Assembly: GCF_946893725.1 (NCBI RefSeq)
Contig: NZ_CAMPPE010000002.1
Coordinates: 186,001-250,000 of the forward strand
Direction: 5' to 3'
DNA: 64,000 nucleotides
Source: Anaerococcus sp. Marseille-Q5996
GTDB lineage: Bacteria > Bacillota > Clostridia > Tissierellales > Peptoniphilaceae
Below the pieces are notes generated by a model. The model did not search any database and had not been told where the DNA came from. It saw only the letters and a list, made by a program, of their open reading frames with translations. Below are positions 8,553 to 16,569 of this stretch, in pieces. Position 1 is the first letter of the stretch. Each line of letters begins with the position of its first letter. A program made the position numbers and the translations under genes.

Positions 8553-10190
8553 ATGGATACAAAATCATTTTTAAAAGGAAGATCAACTAATGCCTATACA
8601 TTTTTTGGCAACCATAAGAAAAATCAAGGATATATCTTTAGAGTCTATGCGCCAAATGCAAGTAAGGTTGAAATTATTGGAGACTTTAATGATTGGCAGG
8701 GACAAAATTTAAGAAGATATAGTAGCGGAGTGTTTTCGACAACTATTAAAAATGCAAAAGAAAATGATAGGTATCAGCATAAAATTTATAATCAATACGG
8801 CACAGAAATCATAAAGATAGATCCATTTGCAAGAAAGATTTCACTTGATGAAAATTGTGCTCTTGTTGGCGATAGCGAATATATATTTAAAAATAAAAAA
8901 GTAAAAACAAAAGTTAAAAACATCTACCAAGTTCACTTAGGGTCACTTTTTAAGGATGAGGAATTTTCTTTTGATAAATTAATCAATCATTGTAAATCAA
9001 ATAACTTTGACTGGATTTCTTTCTTACCCTTAGCAGAATACGAAAACTATAAGTCTTATGGATATAAAAACTTGAGTCTTTTTGCTTTTTCTCAAAGATA
9101 CGGACAAGCAGATAAATTTAAAGAGTTTATAGACCTGGCCCATAAAAATAATATTGGTGTAATAGCAGAATTAGATATTTATGAGTTTGACAATAATAAA
9201 TTTAGTTTAGACAACTTTGATGGGTCAAATATTTTCGGATATGATTATGAGGATATAAAGTACAATTATTATGGTGGAGTAAATTTTGACCCAAGCAAAA
9301 ATATAAGTAAATCTTATCTTTTATCTGTAATAAATTATTGGTTAAATGAATTTAATCTTGATGGAATTATGCTAGCTAATATTGAAAATGCAATTTATTG
9401 GCAGGGAGATAAAAATAGGGGACTTAATGAGAATTGGATTTTACTACTAAAAGATATTATAGACTTGATTCATAAAAATGATGCTTATGTTCTAGCTAGT
9501 TTTAATGGGGTTTATGATTTAGATGTAAATTTTGATTATATATATGACTTAAGTTTTAGAGAAATAATAAGAATAATGCAGAAAGCACCGTTTGATAGGG
9601 ATAATTATAAAAATATAGTGCAAAAATTAATAATGGCTGATAATAGTAATAAAATACTGGGTTTTACATATGTAGATTCTTACCTTGATGAGGCTAGCCT
9701 TGCTATGAAAATGTATGGAGAAGATAAAATCAGTCAATTAAAAAGTCTTTTTACACTTTTATATAGCTTAAATTCTTCTAAAATGCTATTTATGGGGGAT
9801 GAGCTTGCAGATTTTGAAATTTTTTCAGTATTTAAGCCTAAGAATATAAATTCGGATAATAAGCAGAATCAGGCCTTTAATAAGTTCTATAATGATTTGG
9901 TAGATTTTTATAACAATGAATTAAATTTAAATCTATCAAATACCAAGATCTTAGATATTGGCGGATATAGTATTTTCTCCTTTATTAGGGAATTTGAGAA
10001 CAAGAAATACTTAGTCATTATAAATCTTACTGATATAGAATACAAAATTCAAAGTCCATTTGATTTAGAAGAAACCATTAATTCAGAAAATCTTGATTAT
10101 GGAGGAAATGGCAATATAAATGGGACAACAATTAAGGGTGATTTTATAAATATAATGCCATTTGCTTCGGCAATTTTTAAAATAAAATAG
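8553..10190 (+). CDS. Catalytically degenerate 1,4-alpha-glucan branching enzyme homologue (GlgB-like pseudoenzyme)
   Basis: 545 aa. Residues about 20-95 are a CBM48/E-set domain (FRVYAPNASKVEIIGDFNDW), followed by a GH13_9-like barrel aligning along its length with GlgB and a C-terminal beta domain. The active site is broken. Where GlgB has DGLRVDAV, this has DGIMLANI (270-277), so the nucleophile Asp is Ala275 and its Arg partner is Met273. Where GlgB has the acid/base AEES, this has ASFN, so Glu is Ser316. The region I His of DWVPxHF is Glu. The third Asp (D375) is kept. About 80 residues shorter than typical GlgB. The frame is intact and GAGG precedes the ATG, so it is probably expressed. 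Likely binds glucan without branching it. A true GlgB would have to lie elsewhere. Confidence 0.8.
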   Translation: MDTKSFLKGRSTNAYTFFGNHKKNQGYIFRVYAPNASKVEIIGDFNDWQGQNLRRYSSGVFSTTIKNAKENDRYQHKIYNQYGTEIIKIDPFARKISLDENCALVGDSEYIFKNKKVKTKVKNIYQVHLGSLFKDEEFSFDKLINHCKSNNFDWISFLPLAEYENYKSYGYKNLSLFAFSQRYGQADKFKEFIDLAHKNNIGVIAELDIYEFDNNKFSLDNFDGSNIFGYDYEDIKYNYYGGVNFDPSKNISKSYLLSVINYWLNEFNLDGIMLANIENAIYWQGDKNRGLNENWILLLKDIIDLIHKNDAYVLASFNGVYDLDVNFDYIYDLSFREIIRIMQKAPFDRDNYKNIVQKLIMADNSNKILGFTYVDSYLDEASLAMKMYGEDKISQLKSLFTLLYSLNSSKMLFMGDELADFEIFSVFKPKNINSDNKQNQAFNKFYNDLVDFYNNELNLNLSNTKILDIGGYSIFSFIREFENKKYLVIINLTDIEYKIQSPFDLEETINSENLDYGGNGNINGTTIKGDFINIMPFASAIFKIK

Positions 10191-10216
10191 GATGAGAATT
10201 ATTTCTCATCCTATTT
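10185..10216. terminator. Strong bidirectional terminator between convergent genes
   Basis: A perfect 14-bp stem AAATAGGATGAGAA (10185-10198) with TTCTCATCCTATTT (10203-10216) and a 4-nt loop. T-runs follow on the + strand and an A-rich stretch precedes it, so it can end both the GlgB-like gene and the CBS gene. Confidence 0.85.
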
Positions 10217-10217
10217 T

Positions 10218-10682
10218 TTATTTTTTTGTTAATGTATATTGATTTTCCAAGTTATGTGCTATATTTGTAAATCTTTCTAATATAATTTTTCTAGGAATGA
10301 TACCAACAAAATATCCGTTTTTGTGGGTAACACATATAAAGTTATGGTTAACAAGCAACCTTAAAACATCTTCCAGATTGTAGTTATCAAATAGAATTGG
10401 CACAACTTGGTTCATTACCTTTTTTACTTTGATCTGAGCAAGTCTATCTTCATCAAAAATAGATAAGTCTTCAGTGCTAGTAACTATATATGAAATAGAA
10501 ATTAGTCCTCTCACCCTGTTTTCTTTATCAAGAACAGGTATAGTTTGGTATCCAGATGAAGATAAAACAAGGATGGCATGGACTAGCGAATCATCTTCGC
10601 GAACAATTGCTACATCACTTGCAGGAATCATTATATTTTCGGTAGGTTCTTTAAACATTTTTTCTATATTTTTACCAATCAT
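10218..10682 (-). CDS. CBS-domain protein (CbpB-like, possible c-di-AMP binder)
   Basis: 154 aa from the ATG at 10682 (MIGKNIEKMFKEPTEN). This start is chosen because AAGGAG lies 6 bp before it, and the longer open frame upstream runs back through the terminator and into the SRP RNA. Two CBS domains: about residues 12-72 (TENIMIPASDVAIV to VRGLISISYIV) and 85-145 (VKKVMNQVVPILF to VGIIPRKIIL). Such stand-alone CBS pairs in Firmicutes (CbpB/DarB) bind c-di-AMP and regulate RSH or pyruvate carboxylase; that role is inferred. An RSH enzyme is encoded at 56.1 kb. A TATAAT-like -10 (10701-10706) gives its own short transcript. Confidence 0.8.
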   Translation of the reverse strand: MIGKNIEKMFKEPTENIMIPASDVAIVREDDSLVHAILVLSSSGYQTIPVLDKENRVRGLISISYIVTSTEDLSIFDEDRLAQIKVKKVMNQVVPILFDNYNLEDVLRLLVNHNFICVTHKNGYFVGIIPRKIILERFTNIAHNLENQYTLTKK

Positions 10683-10730
10683 ATTTAGCTCCTTACTAAG
10701 ATTATAAACTAGTTTTAGATAAAAATAAAG

Positions 10731-10761
10731 TAAAAAAATACCCCGAGGATAAACCTCGAGG
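10731..10761 (-). terminator. Intrinsic terminator of the tRNA-Ser/SRP RNA transcript
   Basis: Read on the minus strand: CCTCGAGG, 5-nt loop, CCTCGGGG (8-bp stem with one G-U pair) and then seven T. It lies 5 nt beyond the predicted 3' end of SRP RNA and before the CBS gene promoter. Confidence 0.85.
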
Positions 10762-10765
10762 TTAT

Positions 10766-11033
10766 GTAAGCACACCCAGCTTCGAAATAAAAACTCACTA
10801 GAGTATCTATATAAATCTAGCTCGTGATAGGTGACCTTGCGGCACACAGAAAGATCTACTTAATGCTGCTACGTTCCCGTCCTGACATGGTTCATAGTTT
10901 CCTGTTGCGCAAGACCCAGCAGTCTACACTAGTTTATATAGGCTTGTAGTAAGAAAATATCCCTCGGCTGGGAATTCGACCCTGCTATAGCGATTGCAGG
11001 TTACAAGGCATCGCTAGTTCCCCGTCTAGTGCA
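10766..11033 (-). ncRNA. ffs: Signal recognition particle RNA (long, Firmicutes type)
   Basis: The minus strand carries the universally conserved domain IV loop (AUGUCAGGACGGGAACG then AGCAGC, about 10865-10893) that binds Ffh. The 5' part, GCACTAGACGGGG followed by GTAACC and TATAGCAGGGTCGAATTC, matches the Alu-like domain of Firmicutes 6S-sized SRP RNA. The 3' segment GGGTGTGC can pair with the 5' GCAC. About 268 nt, close to the usual length of the long form. It begins directly at the tRNA-Ser 3' end, so both are likely cut from one precursor. Exact ends are estimates. Confidence 0.92.
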
Positions 11034-11124
11034 TGGCGGAGAGCATGGGATTTGAACCCATGATACATGAAATATGTATACACGATTTCCAATCGTGCTC
11101 CTTCAACCACTCGGACAGCTCTCC
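11034..11124 (-). tRNA. tRNA-Ser (anticodon GGA), CCA encoded
   Basis: 91 nt. Acceptor GGAGAGC/GCTCTCC with discriminator G and genomic CCA at 11034-11036. The anticodon arm CGATTGGAAATCG gives GGA (codons UCC/UCU), a long variable arm is present as in class II tRNAs, and the T-loop is GGGTTCAAATCCC. It is followed without gap by SRP RNA. Confidence 0.96.
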
Positions 11125-11142
11125 ATATGATTACATTATTAG

Positions 11143-11170
11143 ACTATACTATGAATTTTTATAAATGCAA
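11143..11170 (-). promoter_or_regulatory. Promoter of tRNA-Ser/SRP RNA
   Basis: On the minus strand: TTGCAT (11165-11170), a 16-bp spacer and TATAGT (11143-11148), about 18 bp before the tRNA 5' end. It lies back to back with the dnaX promoter. Confidence 0.65.
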
Positions 11171-11182
11171 AAATATTTGATA

Positions 11183-11191
11183 TGGTATAAT
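11183..11191 (+). promoter_or_regulatory. Extended -10 promoter of dnaX
   Basis: TGGTATAAT, a perfect -10 (11186-11191) with the TGn extension; no good -35. The predicted start near 11198 would leave only about 12 nt of leader, just enough for the AAAGGA site. Confidence 0.6.
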
Positions 11192-11209
11192 AAACTAGAA
11201 AGGAATATT

Positions 11210-12889
11210 ATGGCAAGAGCATTATATAGAGAATATAGGCCCAAAACTTTTGACCAAGTTTTAGGCCAAGATAGGGTCACAAATGTCCTTAAAAACCAAG
11301 TAAAAACTGGCAAAATTAGCCACGCATACATATTTTCTGGTGAGCGAGGTACGGGGAAAACCTCTTGTGCAAAGATATTTGCAAAGGCAATAAATTGTTT
11401 AAATCCTAAAGATGGTTCACCTTGTTTAGAATGTGAAAATTGCAAGGCAATTGAGGAAGAATCTACAATTGATGTTGTGGAAATGGATGCTGCCAGCAAT
11501 CGTAGGATAGATGACATCAGAAGCTTAAAAGATAATGTCATTTATCCACCAAATAAACTAAAATATAAGGTTTATATTATAGATGAGGCCCACATGATTA
11601 CTCGCGAAGCATTTAATGCCTTACTTAAAATCATGGAAGAGCCACCAAGCCATCTAGTTTTTATACTGGCAACAACTGAGATAGAAAAAGTGCCACGTAC
11701 AATCCTATCTCGTGTCCAAAAATTTGAATTTAATAAAATAGATGATTCAAATATCAAAAGTCAAATCAATCAAATCCTAACAGATAGAGAAATATCTATT
11801 GATAATGAAGCTATCGATTTGATTATCAAAAAAGCAAATGGAGCTATGCGTGATGCCCTAAGCATACTTGACCAGGTTGTTTCATATGGCGAAAAGTCCT
11901 ACGACTTATCAAAAGTTGAGAGTTTGCTGGGTGTAGTTGATTTTTATGATGTAGATGGCCTAGCAGGATCAATTATTAATAAAGATGCCAAGGCTAGCTT
12001 GAATATTGTATTTAAACTTAGAGAAAATAATAAGAGCAATAAAGATATAATCGATAGTCTGATTTCTTATTTTAATGATATTTTAATTTTAAAATTGACA
12101 GCTGATGATACTTACTTTGATAATGGTGAGTACTTAGACTTTCTTACAAAGAGAGTTGAAGAGATAACAGATGTCGAGCTAGGAGATTATTTAGATGTTT
12201 TAATAGAATATTCTAATAAGTTAAAACTTACAGAAAATACCGACGTCCTTACAGAAGTTTGTATATTAAGACTTCTAAATTTAAAAAATATAAATAACAT
12301 AGAATCTAGAATTTCTTATTTAGAAAAAAACACTGGTGATGATATAGTAGATTTGGTTACAAAGATAGTTGATAGTAAACTAGCTAATTTTAATCTAAAT
12401 TCCACAGATAGGATAACACAAACTAGCAAAGAAATCGAAAAACCAATAGATCCAGAATTAAATCAAAAAGTAGAAAATAAAAATATAGAAGTAGAATATG
12501 AAAAAGAAGAAGTTTTTGATAAGGCAAATGATAAAAATGAATTATCATCAGTAGATGAAGAAAAAATCAAAACTATGCTCACAAAAACAGCAGGTGGTGT
12601 AATGAATGGACTATTTGCTGATGAAGGATTTAACTATAATATAAATCAGAATAACTTTATTTTCTATATCAAAGATGATTTTTATAAAATCTTTATAGAA
12701 ACTAAAATAAATGAAATAGAAGCTAATTTAAAAGAAATACTAGCAGCTGATTATAGTTTTACTATTGATTCATTTGATAATATGAATAATAATATAAGTA
12801 AAACTGAAAATCAAATAGAGGAAAAAAAAACTGAAGATCACTCAGAAAAACTGATGGAAATCTTTGGTAATGAATTAATTATAGAATAG
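11210..12889 (+). CDS. dnaX: DNA polymerase III subunit gamma/tau
   Basis: 559 aa from the ATG at 11210 (MARALYREYRPKTF), which has AAAGGA 6 bp upstream and is the conserved family start; an earlier in-frame ATG precedes the promoter. AAA+ clamp-loader subunit: Walker A GERGTGKT (K50), zinc cysteines C63, C72, C75 and C78, Walker B YIIDEAHM, sensor ATTEIEKVP, SRVQKFEF. The C-terminal third is charged and divergent, as expected of tau regions. First gene of dnaX-ybaB-recR, the classic Firmicutes order. Confidence 0.96.
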   Translation: MARALYREYRPKTFDQVLGQDRVTNVLKNQVKTGKISHAYIFSGERGTGKTSCAKIFAKAINCLNPKDGSPCLECENCKAIEEESTIDVVEMDAASNRRIDDIRSLKDNVIYPPNKLKYKVYIIDEAHMITREAFNALLKIMEEPPSHLVFILATTEIEKVPRTILSRVQKFEFNKIDDSNIKSQINQILTDREISIDNEAIDLIIKKANGAMRDALSILDQVVSYGEKSYDLSKVESLLGVVDFYDVDGLAGSIINKDAKASLNIVFKLRENNKSNKDIIDSLISYFNDILILKLTADDTYFDNGEYLDFLTKRVEEITDVELGDYLDVLIEYSNKLKLTENTDVLTEVCILRLLNLKNINNIESRISYLEKNTGDDIVDLVTKIVDSKLANFNLNSTDRITQTSKEIEKPIDPELNQKVENKNIEVEYEKEEVFDKANDKNELSSVDEEKIKTMLTKTAGGVMNGLFADEGFNYNINQNNFIFYIKDDFYKIFIETKINEIEANLKEILAADYSFTIDSFDNMNNNISKTENQIEEKKTEDHSEKLMEIFGNELIIE

Positions 12890-12898
12890 GAGAAAATT

Positions 12899-13234
12899 AT
12901 GGCAAGAGGCGGATTCCCAGGTGGGGGAAATATGAACAATATGATGAAACAAGTTAAAAAGATGCAAGCAGAGATGGAAAAAGCTCAGCAAGACATCGAA
13001 GAAAAAGAATTTGATTCAACTTCAGGTGGTGGAGTTGTCACTGCAACTGTAAATGGAAAAAAAGAGCTAGTTGGACTAAAAATTGATGAAGATGTAATAG
13101 ACCCAGAAGATAGCGAAATGCTAGAAGATTTAATAATTGCAGCAGTAAATGATGCACTTAAAAAAGCTGATGAATACAGTGGAGAAAAAATGGGCAAACT
13201 TACAGGTGGGCTAAACATCCCTGGATTTATGTAA
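12899..13234 (+). CDS. YbaB/EbfC family nucleoid-associated protein
   Basis: 111 aa, family length. Glycine-rich N-terminus [13 protein letters not shown], a helix [16 protein letters not shown], then the central sheet [23 protein letters not shown] in pieces, and a C-terminal helix with MGKLTGG. Dimeric DNA-binding protein that is almost always placed between dnaX and recR. TAGGAG lies 8 bp before the ATG. Shares one base with recR (TAATG). Confidence 0.94.
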   Translation: MARGGFPGGGNMNNMMKQVKKMQAEMEKAQQDIEEKEFDSTSGGGVVTATVNGKKELVGLKIDEDVIDPEDSEMLEDLIIAAVNDALKKADEYSGEKMGKLTGGLNIPGFM

Positions 13235-13839
13235 TGGCAATTTTTCCAGAATCTTTAAATAACCTAATAGGAGAATTTCAAAAACTTCCTACTATTGGCC
13301 GAAAATCTGCCGAAAGACTTGCAATGAATATTGTAGAACGTGATGAAGTTGATATAAATGATTTTTCTAAGGCCTTGATGGAAGTAAAAGAAAAGATTCA
13401 TAAATGTGAGATTTGTGGAAATCTTACAGAGCAAGAGATTTGTGATGTCTGCAAAGATATTACCCGTGATGAAGATTTTATATGTGTAGTTGAGGATGTA
13501 AAGGACCTAATAGCTATAGAAAAATCTGGGGCCTTTCATGGTAAATATCATGTACTTGGTGGATTAATAGCTCCATCAGAAGGCATAGGACCAGATGAGC
13601 TCAACATCGATAAACTCCTAAAAAGAATAGATGATGAAGGTATAAATGAAATAATCCTAGCAATTTCTTCAACTATAGAAGGAGAAACTACCACACTATT
13701 TTTAACCAGTCTTTTAAATGAAAAAGACGTGAGAGTATCAAAAATAGCCCAAGGAATTCCTGTCGGATCAAATCTAGAATACTTTGATCAGCTTACCCTA
13801 GAGCGAGCAATAGAGGATAGGAGGGAAATCCGTGACTAA
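13234..13839 (+). CDS. recR: Recombination mediator RecR
   Basis: 201 aa. Helix-hairpin-helix LPTIGRKSAERLA at residues 19-30, C4 zinc finger C58-x2-C61-x8-C70-x2-C73, then a TOPRIM domain (CVVEDVKDL and YHVLGG), ending in the Walker-like tail. Works with RecO and RecF to load RecA on gaps. The last 8 bp overlap the GTG start of a lipoprotein gene. Confidence 0.96.
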   Translation: MAIFPESLNNLIGEFQKLPTIGRKSAERLAMNIVERDEVDINDFSKALMEVKEKIHKCEICGNLTEQEICDVCKDITRDEDFICVVEDVKDLIAIEKSGAFHGKYHVLGGLIAPSEGIGPDELNIDKLLKRIDDEGINEIILAISSTIEGETTTLFLTSLLNEKDVRVSKIAQGIPVGSNLEYFDQLTLERAIEDRREIRD

Positions 13840-14803
13840 ATTTAGTAAATTTATGTTGGCACTATCCATTTTTGCCCTTGTAACAAGTTGTGGCAAAAAG
13901 GAAGAAGTAATTGAATATGATACACAAGTAGTTGAAGTAGAGCAAGAAAAAACAGTAAAAAAAGAACTAAACATCAAAGCTACAAGCTTTGCATCAAAAA
14001 ATGTATTAGAAAATATCAAAAACTCTTCTGATATATCCTATATCATTGCTTCAAACCCAAACTATGCACAGATTGAGCAAGGAGAATTTGACATTGCTGT
14101 AGTTCCAGGCTATCTCGGACCATATTTTTATGAGAAAACAAATCAAAATATAGAAATTGCAGCTATTACACTTCTTGATAATATCCATATAGTAGCAGAT
14201 AAAAATATTACAAATCAAAATGATTTAAGGGGCAAAACTCTATTAATACCAGATCCAGCTGGTAACCTATCAAAAGCTATAGACAAGAAAATAGGACCAC
14301 TAAATTTCGTTTTAAGATTAAAACTAGAATATTATAAAAATATGGATGATATAGTTGAAAAAATGTCAAAAAGTTCAAACTTCATGACATTATTAACAGA
14401 TCCTTATTTTTCTAAAGTTACAGATAAAAGATACTATGATTCAGATCTCGCAAGTATACTTCCAATTTCAAAAGGGGAATTTGTTAGCGAAATAATTATA
14501 GCAAATAAAGATTATCTAAAAAACAATAGAGACGAGTTTGATAAGTTTTTAGAAGACTATAAAGAAGCTACACAAAAACTAGAAGAAACTGACTTTGATA
14601 TAGAAATATCTGATGAGATTTTAAAAGAATATGACATCTCAGAAGAAAAAGCACAAATGGCATTAAAAAAATCCCATCCAGTATTTATAGATGGAGACAA
14701 GATGGAAGATACTTATAAAATGTTCCTTGAAAAATTAAAAGAAATTGATCAATCACTAGTTGGAGAAAATATACCATCCGACGATTTGTATTATCAAAAG
14801 TAA
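13832..14803 (+). CDS. Substrate-binding lipoprotein, SsuA/ThiY (NMT1)-like
   Basis: 323 aa from a GTG start at 13832, supported by AGGAGGG 6 bp upstream. Signal peptide with lipobox LVTSC (lipid Cys20). The body is a type 2 periplasmic-binding fold resembling nitrate/sulfonate/thiamine-precursor receptors: DIAVVPGYLGPY, then DLRGKTLLIPD, and a C-terminal hinge with NRDEFDKFLEDY. No permease or ATPase gene is beside it, so it must use a transporter encoded elsewhere or act as an orphan receptor. Ligand unknown. The 8-bp overlap with recR makes it part of the dnaX unit. Confidence 0.78.
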   Translation: MTKFSKFMLALSIFALVTSCGKKEEVIEYDTQVVEVEQEKTVKKELNIKATSFASKNVLENIKNSSDISYIIASNPNYAQIEQGEFDIAVVPGYLGPYFYEKTNQNIEIAAITLLDNIHIVADKNITNQNDLRGKTLLIPDPAGNLSKAIDKKIGPLNFVLRLKLEYYKNMDDIVEKMSKSSNFMTLLTDPYFSKVTDKRYYDSDLASILPISKGEFVSEIIIANKDYLKNNRDEFDKFLEDYKEATQKLEETDFDIEISDEILKEYDISEEKAQMALKKSHPVFIDGDKMEDTYKMFLEKLKEIDQSLVGENIPSDDLYYQK

Positions 14804-14813
14804 GGAAAAAATT

Positions 14814-14837
14814 AAGAGCCCAAAGGGCTCTTTTTTT
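14814..14837 (+). terminator. Intrinsic terminator of the dnaX unit
   Basis: AAGAGCCC, 3-nt loop, GGGCTCTT, then a T run; 8-bp stem placed 10 bp after the lipoprotein stop. Confidence 0.88.
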
Positions 14838-14926
14838 ATACCAAATTTTATACATACTAATTTGTTATAAAATTTGTAACTTTATATGTTTTAAACACTA
14901 AGTTTTTAACGCTTAAAACTTTATTA

Positions 14927-15282
14927 TGGTGGAGATGATGGGAGTCGAACCCATGTCCGTGGAAGTCTCCTTATTAACCTCTACAAGCTTAGTAAGTTTA
15001 GAAAATTCGCATAAAAACCAGTAAACTTACAAATAATTTTTATGCTAGCTTCATCTTACTGAATATACCTCAAAGCTTTGGTATATTAGTTGCCACTAAA
15101 ATTATGAAACAAATTGTAAGTTCGTGGCAAACCTACAATTCATTGCTACCAGATTCTTAGGCAGCTAGTGCGAAGTTAGCTTCGCTATTGTTGTTTGCGT
15201 TTATATTTAAACTGTAGATTTACGTTCCACACTCGACTTGCTATTAATAATTCCTCGACCACGTCGAAACCATGGCATCCCC
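14927..15282 (-). ncRNA. ssrA: Transfer-messenger RNA (tmRNA)
   Basis: 356 nt on the minus strand. 5' GGGGAUG pairs with 3' CAUCUCC followed by A and encoded CCA. The conserved 5' stretch GGTTTCGACGTGG and the T-arm GGGTTCGACTCCC are present, and the tag frame lies in between. With SmpB it rescues stalled ribosomes. The 630-bp stretch between the lipoprotein gene and glgC is filled by this RNA and its promoter. An AT-only hairpin follows the 3' end, without a good T run. Confidence 0.95.
15157..15198 (-). other. tmRNA proteolysis tag reading frame
   Basis: Resume codon GCA at 15198-15196 and stop TAA at 15159-15157. The encoded tag is ANNNSEANFALAA (13 residues, plus the Ala carried by tmRNA). 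The C-terminal ALAA is the usual ClpXP degron. Confidence 0.88.
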
Positions 15283-15293
15283 AGGTAACTTAT

Positions 15294-15322
15294 ACTATAC
15301 TTGTCCATTATCATATTGTCAA
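15294..15322 (-). promoter_or_regulatory. Consensus promoter of tmRNA
   Basis: Minus strand TTGACA (15317-15322, perfect -35), a 17-bp spacer and TATAGT (15294-15299), 11 bp before the mature 5' end. One of the strongest promoters in the window, as expected for an abundant RNA. Confidence 0.85.
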
Positions 15323-15434
15323 AGTAGCTAGGATTTTGTAAAATATAATTTAAGAAAAGGTTTTTTTAACATTTTATATTTTATTTAGGGTATTAATATA
15401 TTATAACAATCAAGTCTTTTGTGAAGGAGGGCAT

Positions 15435-16568
15435 ATGAGAAATTCGAACAAAACAGCAGCAATGCTTTTAGCTGGTGGACAAGGATCTAGACTAAAAGCA
15501 TTAACAAAAGATATGGCAAAACCAGTTGTTCCTTTTGGCGGAAAATACAGAATCATAGATTTTGCATTAAGTAATTCAACTAATTCAGAAATTAAAGATA
15601 TTGGTGTCTTAACTCAATATAAACCACAACTATTAAATCGCCACTTGGGTATAGGTGCGGCTTGGGATTATGATAGAAATAATGGAGGTCTTAGAATACT
15701 TTCTCCTTACTATACAGAAGAAGGTGGAAAATGGTTTGAAGGTACTGCTAGTGCCATTTATGAAAATATAAACTACCTAGACTTAGTAAATCCAGAATAC
15801 GTCTTAATATTATCTGGTGATCATATTTACAAAATGGACTATAGAGAACTACTTGATATACATAAGGCAAAGGGTGCTGATGCTACAATTGCAGTTATGG
15901 AAGTTGATTGGGATGAAGCAAGTAGATTTGGAATTATGAATACTGATGAAGATGGTAGAATAACTGAATTTGAAGAAAAACCAGATAATCCAAAATCAAA
16001 TCTTGCATCAATGGGAATTTACGTATTTAACTGGAAAGTTTTAAGAAAAACTCTTATAGAAGATAACGAAAATCCAGATTCTTCCAATGACTTTGGTAAG
16101 GACATAATCCCTAAAATGCTTGCTGAGGGTGAACCACTTTATGTCTATAAATTTGATGGATATTGGAAGGATGTTGGTACAGTAAGAAGCTATTGGCAAG
16201 CAAACCTAGATCTAATAGATCCAAATAATGAATTAGGAATATATGATGAAGATTGGAAAATTTATACAACTAGCTTAAATTTACCACCACATAGAATTGG
16301 GCCAAATGGCAAACTCAATGATGCCTTGGTAAATGAAGCCTGTGTAATCGACGGGTCAGTTAATAACTCGGTTTTATTTTCAAACGTAAGTATTGAAGAA
16401 GGGGCAGAGGTTTATAATTCAGTCTTATTAAATGGTTCAAAAGTAAAAGCTGGATGTAAAATTTATAATTGTGTAGTAGCTGAAGATATAGAAATTACAG
16501 AAGATATAGGTGATGAAAATACTGATAAAGTATATCTAGTAAGTTCTGAAGGCATTGGGGAGGAATAA
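15435..16568 (+). CDS. glgC: Glucose-1-phosphate adenylyltransferase GlgC
   Basis: 377 aa. Makes ADP-glucose, the committed step of glycogen synthesis. Nucleotide motif [15 protein letters not shown] near residues 10-24, [15 protein letters not shown], the catalytic [12 protein letters not shown], and a C-terminal left-handed helix ([19 protein letters not shown]). GAAGGAGG lies 7 bp upstream of the ATG. First gene of the glycogen operon; the AT-rich upstream region shows no convincing -35/-10 pair. GlgD begins 1 bp after its stop. Confidence 0.95.
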   Translation: MRNSNKTAAMLLAGGQGSRLKALTKDMAKPVVPFGGKYRIIDFALSNSTNSEIKDIGVLTQYKPQLLNRHLGIGAAWDYDRNNGGLRILSPYYTEEGGKWFEGTASAIYENINYLDLVNPEYVLILSGDHIYKMDYRELLDIHKAKGADATIAVMEVDWDEASRFGIMNTDEDGRITEFEEKPDNPKSNLASMGIYVFNWKVLRKTLIEDNENPDSSNDFGKDIIPKMLAEGEPLYVYKFDGYWKDVGTVRSYWQANLDLIDPNNELGIYDEDWKIYTTSLNLPPHRIGPNGKLNDALVNEACVIDGSVNNSVLFSNVSIEEGAEVYNSVLLNGSKVKAGCKIYNCVVAEDIEITEDIGDENTDKVYLVSSEGIGEE

Positions 16569-16569
16569 T

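Noticed and set aside
10474-10707. Plus-strand open frame opposite the CBS gene
   Set aside because: Lies wholly antisense to a well-supported gene and has no similarity or ribosome binding site.
10683-10847. N-terminal extension of the CBS protein (55 more residues in frame)
   Set aside because: This stretch runs through the SRP RNA terminator and the 3' part of SRP RNA on the same strand; the ATG at 10682 has a good ribosome binding site.
11165-11209. N-terminal extension of DnaX
   Set aside because: It would start upstream of the extended -10 promoter; the conserved start MARALYREYRP has AAAGGA upstream.
12822-12830. Run of nine A in dnaX, as in slippage sites that make gamma protein
   Set aside because: It lies about 20 codons from the end. 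A -1 shift would remove only the last residues and would not give a separate gamma form. Possible but weak.
15340-15434. Promoter before glgC
   Set aside because: AT-rich with several TATAAT-like hexamers, but no pair with acceptable spacing (TTAACA is 19 bp from TATTAA), so not listed.
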